DNA of 64,000 bases from Trichosphaerium sp. ATCC 40318. Its lineage: Eukaryota > Discosea > Flabellinia > Trichosidae. Shown here piece after piece: positions 58,079 through 64,000 of the stretch. A program made the translations under genes and the position numbers. The notes under the pieces were generated by a model. It saw only the letters and a list, made by a program, of their open reading frames with translations, made no database searches and was not told the origin of the DNA. How positions within the stretch are numbered: the stretch's first letter is position 1; every line of letters starts with the position of its first letter. The DNA lies in assembly GCA_038496445.1 (NCBI GenBank), contig JALMLS010000479.1:1-64000 (forward strand), in the 5' to 3' direction.

Positions 58079-61000
58079 ATGTCTCGCAAAGGAAGAAGCA
58101 AGACGAAAAAGAATAAAAAGCGTAGCCGTAAACCGTCTATTGACGACTTTATTGGCATAGACCTTGCTAATTATGAGCCTGTATACGACGAAGATGACTC
58201 TATTAGCTCAGATGATGATGTATTCGACGAGGACGATTGGGAAGCCTTTGGTGGCATGAGGTACGCATAAAATAATTAATACGCTCTGTTTTAGACGTAC
58301 TGAACGTTTTTTTTCCGTAGTTTCTTTAAAAAACCACACATTGAAGAAACTGAAGTAGAAGACCACGCCTCTATTGCATACGTTGGTAAGCACCTCGCAG
58401 ACGAGCAATTATCGAAAGAAGCAGCAAACCGAGCAAATAAATCACAACGTTTTGTAAAACCATCAAAAACAGCCCGTACATCAGACTACAACGAAGAAGA
58501 TACCGAAATAATCGCTTTTCTAAATGACACTTTGGCGGACACCACTTCCACAGTACGTACTTTGAACACCATAATTAAAGCTTAAACGAACACACAATCT
58601 AACTGTGACACTGTAGGAGAAAGCTAAAGCCGCAATCTTGGCAAGAAGGACGAAGAAACGGTCAAAACCAAGATTAGTTGAACAAGCAGAAAACAAGCCA
58701 GAAGATGTCGATCATGTGTCACTTATGTCAGAGACTATAACTCAAGATGGTGCTAAGCGTAATAAATTGAGACTCTCTCAGTTGCTTGAAACAATGGATG
58801 AGGATGCTGGTATGGCAGAACTAAGAGATACATTGACAGCTTTCGAATCAAAAAAAGAAGAAATTAAGTATGAACCAACCTTCTTTTTCTGACTTGTTTT
58901 TGGCTGTTGTAACCTTTGTATAGAACGTCAGTACCTCTTTCAAAACCAGTAAGAGACAGAGCTTTAAGAAAAGAGCAGTACTCTCAGACTAGTCGTGCTG
59001 CGAGTCAGTGGCAGGGTAATCTTTTTTTGTTAAATTGTTTTATTTTTGTGTGTTGATTGTTTCATTTTTTAGAGACTGTCAATGTTATGGAAGATGCTCA
59101 GTTTATGAAATTCCCATTGCAACCACGAAAAACAAAACAAGATACAAATTCCCAGCTCATAAAGAACTTTAAGTAAGTAGTATAGTTAAAAACGTGCATG
59201 ACAACGAAGTTATTGATGTTTTTTTAAAGGCCTGAAACAGATTTGGATAAAGAGATTGAGAATGCTTTGGAAGAATCAGGTCTTGGCGCTAAAGAAGAAG
59301 AGTGGTATGATCATTTGGAAACTAGAAGAAAAGATGCATCTGAAGTACGTCAGAAGTTGGCAAAGAAGAAAAAAACCTCCAACCGAAAAACAAGAAAAAA
59401 AAACCTTTACATTGACTATCTGTGCATTTGATGTACTATGATTTTTATGTGTATGTATTAGGTACGTGCTAGAATGGCACATTTAGCAAAGATGCAACTT
59501 GTACTTTCTTCAAAAGCGGTTCAAAACAGATGGAAAAAGAAAATCAAATCAAAAGGATACCGTCGCATTCAGCGCAGACTCAGAACAAAACGTGAACTTA
59601 CCCTTGACGAACTAAGAGAGGTAAATTAATTTAATCAAACGTATTGTTTACTAATACATGCTACAGGTTGATCCTATGGAGGCTATTAAACTAGAAACAA
59701 AGATGGAACGCCTAAGAGGTAACGAAACTTTTTTTTTTTGTTTTATTTTTTTCTGCTTCTTTCTCGATCTTTGTGGGTACTAAAGAATCTTTTATAGCTA
59801 AGGAGAGACTTACATTAAAGCACAGAAATGGTTCAGCATGGTCTAGAAGGATCGCAAGGTTTGCAAAGGATCCATACTTCCAAAAAGTAAGCAGTTTGTT
59901 GTAATCTACCAAAAAGTAGGTCTCTATGGTTTGACACTTTATTTTTAGGTTATGGAAGAACATGTGCGTAGAGGAAAGGATCTTAGAAAGAAGATAAGAG
60001 GTGATGAAAACGAGGAAGATGAGGTTATGTCTGATTTCTTGGAGCATTTGGCTCAAGTTGATCCTTCACAAGTCCCTAAAAAATCAGGTTTGTGCATACG
60101 AACAATCACATTAAAATTACCACCCAAAACTCTCACTTATTCACTCTTTTTTTTTTTTTTTGATCACGTGTTGTGATGAAGCAAGCGGTGTGTACTGACC
60201 GAGTTTTATAACAGATGATCTTGGTGATTTGGGATTATCTGATGTTCTTGATTCAATAAACAAGACACCTCTTGATATGTACGTACTGCAACTGTACAAC
60301 AACGTACAATAATATGTTGACATGATTTTGTTTAGGGAAGTAAAATACCCAAAGAAGGGCCTATTTTCTATGAAGTTCATGAAAAAGGGAAACGAAACAA
60401 GGGTAAGACTTTTTTTTTCTGCTTTTGATTTGAGATTCCTAATGTCTTGTTTTAGAGAAAGACTAAGCGTGAGATGAGATTTGATATGGCAAAAGAGCGT
60501 GCTGAGCAATCAGAAAAGCTTATTAAGGGTATGAAGAAAGCAGCAGGAGAGGCAGAACCAGAAAAGAAAGAGACCAAACAAGAAAAGAAATCAAAACAAA
60601 AACCAACACAAGATAAAGGTCGTAAGACCTTTACAGCTGCTAAACATATCAAAAGACCACAAATGTACGATATACAAACATTCCCTAATAGAACCAAGTA
60701 CTAACCAGTTAACTAGTGGGTTCAACGATGAAAAACAGCTCATGGGAAATTCGTACCAGACAAAAAATGTTGGTTTATCTTCCGGAAGAAAAATCCGTAT
60801 ACCAGGTCAACAAGATGTTGATGAATCACTGTTATTTGATGTACCTACTTTTGATAATCCTCAAGGTAAGCTCTTTTGGTATTATCAGTAAGAGAGAGCT
60901 AATAATTGTTTAGATATGGTGGATGCACTTAGTGAAGTGCAAGAAAGAAAAATGCTTAGAGGTAAAACAAAAAAAGAGAAACAAGAAGATGCTATGGAAG

Positions 61001-62594
61001 TTTCTCAAGGTACATCTTTGTCAATGTAACCTACAACAACATTGTTGTCATATATCTATAAATACAACAGCTAACTGATGTGTAGAGTATGATCTTGTAA
61101 AGGTGATCAAAGCCAAGGCCAATGATGAGATCAAAGCAGCGCTAGAAGAAGCCAAAGACTTGGTTAATCCTTTCCGTAAGGTTGAAGAAGAAGAAAGGGA
61201 GATGAAGCAAGCGACTAAGAAAAGAACTTCATCATCGTCATCTTCTAATAATAAGAATAAAAGAACGTCTTCGTCTGACGGAAGACGTAAATCACGTGAT
61301 GCAGATGATAATGTTGAGAATACAGGAGAATCTGATTTTCTTAATGATTTCTTTGATGGTGCTAAAGACACTCAAGATCTTCGTGTATCAAGTACGTCTA
61401 ATACTCTTTTTCTTGCTGAGCTCTAGCATTCTTCCATCTTTGTTACTAACTTGGTTGTACTAGGGAAGGATGAGAAAGCTAAGCGCCAAGCAGCTAAACG
61501 TAAAGCAGAGAGAAAAGCAGAGCAAGCACAAAAACGAAGAAAAGCATCACAACATAATCCATGGCTAGCTCAGGATAATGACGGAAGGTAACTCTTATAT
61601 AAAAGTCATAAAAACTACTTACACATACACTTCCTCAGAAACAATTCATCTGTCCCTTCTTCCAAGGAGCCTGCTGGTATTTCAACTCGTCTCAAAGTCA
61701 ATGTTTTGGATGATTCAAAGTTGAGTGATGCAAAAGATGATCCTAAAGCACCTACTGAGGGTAAAGGAAAGGATGGTGGATTTTTATTCGCTTCACAAGC
61801 TACTAAAGAGCAGCTTGAACTAAGGCGTCTTGCTTTTGGTGCAGAGGAGATGGAAGAAGATTTCCAAAAAGAAAAACTAGAAGCAGCTGAATCAGAAGCA
61901 AAAGCTGAACCAAGCAAGTTGCGTGTTCTTCCTGGATGGGTATGTCATCTTTTTTTACTCTAATACACCCTTTGATATTTTGTGGATATGCGTATTAACT
62001 TTCTTTATTCCTTAGGGTCAATGGGGAGGTGCTGGAAGCAAGAGAGATCGAAGGTTTGAAAACGCAATGGAAGCTAGAGAAAGAAAACGACAGAAAAAAC
62101 TTGAGGATGCTGTTAAAGATCGTTTTGATGCAAAACTTAGTGCAGTTATAATTAATCAAGAAGCTCTTACACCGGTACGCCTTGTAGATTTCGATTTTTT
62201 TGATAAAAGGACTCAGCTGAGAATCCAAACTTTTTTTTTTTTTTTGCACGTGGACGTTTTTTTTGACCTTTTTATAGAAAGCCAAGTATAATGTTCCAGA
62301 GAAACCATATATGTATGATAATAAGGAAGCATATGAATTAAGCTTATTGCATCCTATTGGTAAAGAATGGAATGCAGTTGGTGCTTATAAAAAACGAATC
62401 AGGCCAAGGGTATGTTATTCTTTTTGCTTGATTTTAATCATCTTCGTGCTTTGTGTTGTGCTTATATACGCTTATAGATTGTCAAAAGACGTGGTGTTGC
62501 TATCAATCCATTATCACAAAAATATGAGAGGGATTTGGCAGAGAAAGATACGAAGAAACAACGTAGAAACTTGTTCTCAAACATCGTTATGTAA
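58079..62594 (+). CDS. UTP14: UTP14, small-subunit processome factor
   Basis: Nucleolar protein of the U3 snoRNP/SSU processome, which activates the Dhr1-type helicase during 18S rRNA maturation. It has about twenty exons, with introns mostly 50-90 nt. The start MSRKGRSKTKKNKKR is basic, followed by an acidic stretch (DEDDSISSDDDVFDED). Family hallmarks follow in order: LSQLLETMDEDAGM, ARMAHLAKMQLVLSS, NRWKKKIKSKGYRRI with HRIQRRL-type RIQRRLRTKREL, RLTLKHRNGSAWSRR, ERLKIKGMKK-like LIKGMKKAAGEAE, FPNRTKY, and the C-terminal WGQWGGAG with KAKYNVPEKPYMYD, LLHPIGKEWN and RRGVAINPLSQ. It has an unusually intron-dense structure but no missing core block. It ends TAA at 62592. Confidence 0.9.
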
Positions 62595-62685
62595 AAAGGA
62601 AAAAAAAAACCAGAAAAAAAAAAATATCCAAAGAAAAAAATAAATGTACTATATTTCCACACAAACTTGTTTTGTTGTGAAGCTT

Positions 62686-64000
62686 CTAAAGATATTGTAA
62701 AAGAAGCAACTTAAGTTTATATTTATTTATGGTTGTCCAAATCTTGCATTCCACATTCGTTGGTTCCGTTCTGTTCTCCTTTCGGTGCAGGTTGTTGTTA
62801 TACTTGGTGCTTCTGTAGTTGGCGGTTCTGTAGACATTGGTGGTCCTGTAGTTGGCGGTTCTGTTGACATTGGTGGTTCTGTTGACATTGGTCCTAGGTT
62901 TTGATATCAGCATGCTGATGCTAAGTAGTCTGTTGTTTAGTTACCGAAATCAATGATAATTGATGCTGGATCAACAGTAATAGATGCTGTCATTGGACAT
63001 GATGGACACATCACATTTCCTGGTACGTCTACAAACTGTCCCATTGTCATTGTATTTGTTGCAATAGTTACCTGTCCTGAGGGCATTATACCATCAGAGA
63101 GTACTATTTCAACATTGATAGTCCCAGCAAGATTCCATGCCTAAACATAACATTACTCATTGTTTCTATTGTTAGAGTGACACATACACCAACAACATTC
63201 AAAACACCTTGTATCATTCCCATTTCAAAGTGTAGTTGTATTGTACTAACACCACTAAACGAGTTGGTGAGATATAAGAATACAACAGTACAATAAAATA
63301 CTATTGTCACGTGCCTAAATGTAACGTCTCCATTGAAATCAAGATCAGACTCTAATGATAAATTCAAAGGTCCTGTTACTGGTGACGTTGTCTCTACAGT
63401 CCGTGTTGGAGCACTTGAAGTACTTGTAATCATAATCACGTTTGATAGAACCGTTTGGTCAATTGTTATCTGTCCTGCTTCAATAACAACTCTTGAACCA
63501 GTATCAAGGTTGGAAACTTGATGATTTCCTTGACGAATACGGAGAATACCTGGTCCCATCATATTTACTCTGTGTAACAGTCAACTATACAAGCGTGTTG
63601 AGTATTCACGTGCCCCATATTACCGTATGTTTGAGCGGTTGGAGTGTCGACTATCAGCTCATTTTGGTTTGTTGTAAAGGTAAGGCTAATCAGATTTTCA
63701 TTTGTGGTTGTAATTGTCAGCTATTAAACAGTTAGGAGGATACATAAAAACATATTACATACCTTGGAAGAACCATCAAGTACGAAGTTGTCGCCTTCAG
63801 CGGTACCTGTTGTAACATCAACATCTTCTACAGCAAGGTCCCCAGTTACTGGTCCTTTTAAGCTCACCTGTAATATGTATAAGTTGACATAGGATACGGC
63901 AACACACCAAGGTAAGAGCAAAAGTCGATAAAATGCGAGTTGGACTCTGTGCATCTATTGACAAGCCACTAATGTCATTTGTTTCGAAAGAAAGACGAGT
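62686..64000 (-). CDS. Adhesin-like surface protein, inverted paralogue (partial)
   Basis: Only the 3' part lies in the window. Exons match the gene at 46556-49576 in order and in near-identical DNA (MMGPGILRIRQGNHQ, SRVVIEAGQITIDQ, GPLNLSLESDLDFNG, YFEMGMIQGVLNVVG; then PGNVMCPSCPMTA). A 50-nt intron (donor GTAACT, acceptor CCTAG) joins IIIDFG in phase to a Pro-Thr-rich tail (PMSTEPPMSTEPPTT and similar), followed by a short Cys-containing end. The tail looks like a mucin-like stalk; the other copy lacks it. Even an intron sequence (ACTCAACACGCTTGTA) is shared, so duplication was recent. Confidence 0.75.
62815..62895. repeat. Short tandem repeat encoding Pro-Thr stalk
   Basis: On the plus strand, units such as GTTGGCGGTTCTGTAGACAT and GGTGGTTCTGTTGACATTGG repeat five times or so with period 15-18. 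They encode the PPMSTE/PPTT units of the minus-strand surface protein. Confidence 0.6.

Overview
The window is nuclear DNA of an AT-rich, intron-dense unicellular eukaryote. Genes are split by many short introns (about 40-90 nt, a few 200-300). These introns favour a GTACG-type 5' splice site, carry long T runs and end in TAG, CAG or AAG. Conserved eukaryotic genes are present (RBX-type RING subunit, Dre2/anamorsin, UTP14, a CaMK-like kinase, a class C GPCR). A short CCCTAAA tract suggests TTTAGGG-type telomeres. Many secreted proteins, a class C receptor and a lytic polysaccharide monooxygenase fit a free-living phagotrophic, perhaps amoeboid, protist. The exact lineage cannot be fixed from the sequence. 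Gene models were joined by hand by matching splice sites and reading phase; junctions that were checked are given.

Layout. 1-3.6 kb: repeat-rich, with TGGTATATACCA palindromes, a ~50-bp satellite with GTCGCGAGCTCGCGAC palindromes, a perfect hairpin and telomere-like tracts. 3.6-15.3 kb, minus strand: a small unknown protein, the RBX-type RING protein, a secreted Cys-rich protein, Dre2, an F-box/LRR protein, and a long LRR-ankyrin protein ending in an FG-rich tail. 16.1-22.1 kb, plus: a secreted protein with RTX-like repeats and a class C GPCR. 22.6-28.6 kb, minus: a frameshifted F-box-like/MORN_2 protein, an unidentified intron-rich or decaying gene, and a TPR-DHDPS fusion. 28.8-31 kb, plus: a CaMK-like kinase. 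31.9-33.9 kb, minus: a type I membrane protein with propeller-like repeats. 34-40 kb, plus: a SANT-type protein, a WD40 protein, an AA11-like LPMO interrupted by TAA, and a MORN_2 fragment. 41-44 kb, minus: two secreted proteins. 44.4-56 kb, plus: a broken F-box/MORN_2 copy, a beta-rich surface protein, an F-box-Vint protein, and the intact F-box/MORN_2 paralogue. 56.3-57.9 kb, minus: DEP-START protein. 58-62.6 kb, plus: UTP14. 62.7-64 kb, minus: an inverted paralogue of the surface protein, cut by the window edge.

Two themes recur. First, SCF-type ubiquitin ligase parts: an RBX RING subunit with mixed RBX1/RBX2 zinc ligands, plus F-box or F-box-like proteins carrying LRR, MORN_2 or Vint substrate modules. 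The MORN_2 members turn over fast: four loci, only one intact. Second, an extracellular and surface repertoire (RTX-like, Cys-rich, propeller-like, beta-helix-like and LPMO proteins) in which paralogues are duplicated, inverted and broken. The strongest candidates for new biology are the TPR-DHDPS fusion lacking its Schiff-base lysine, the F-box-Vint fusion, the ankyrin-FG protein and the F-box/MORN_2 family.
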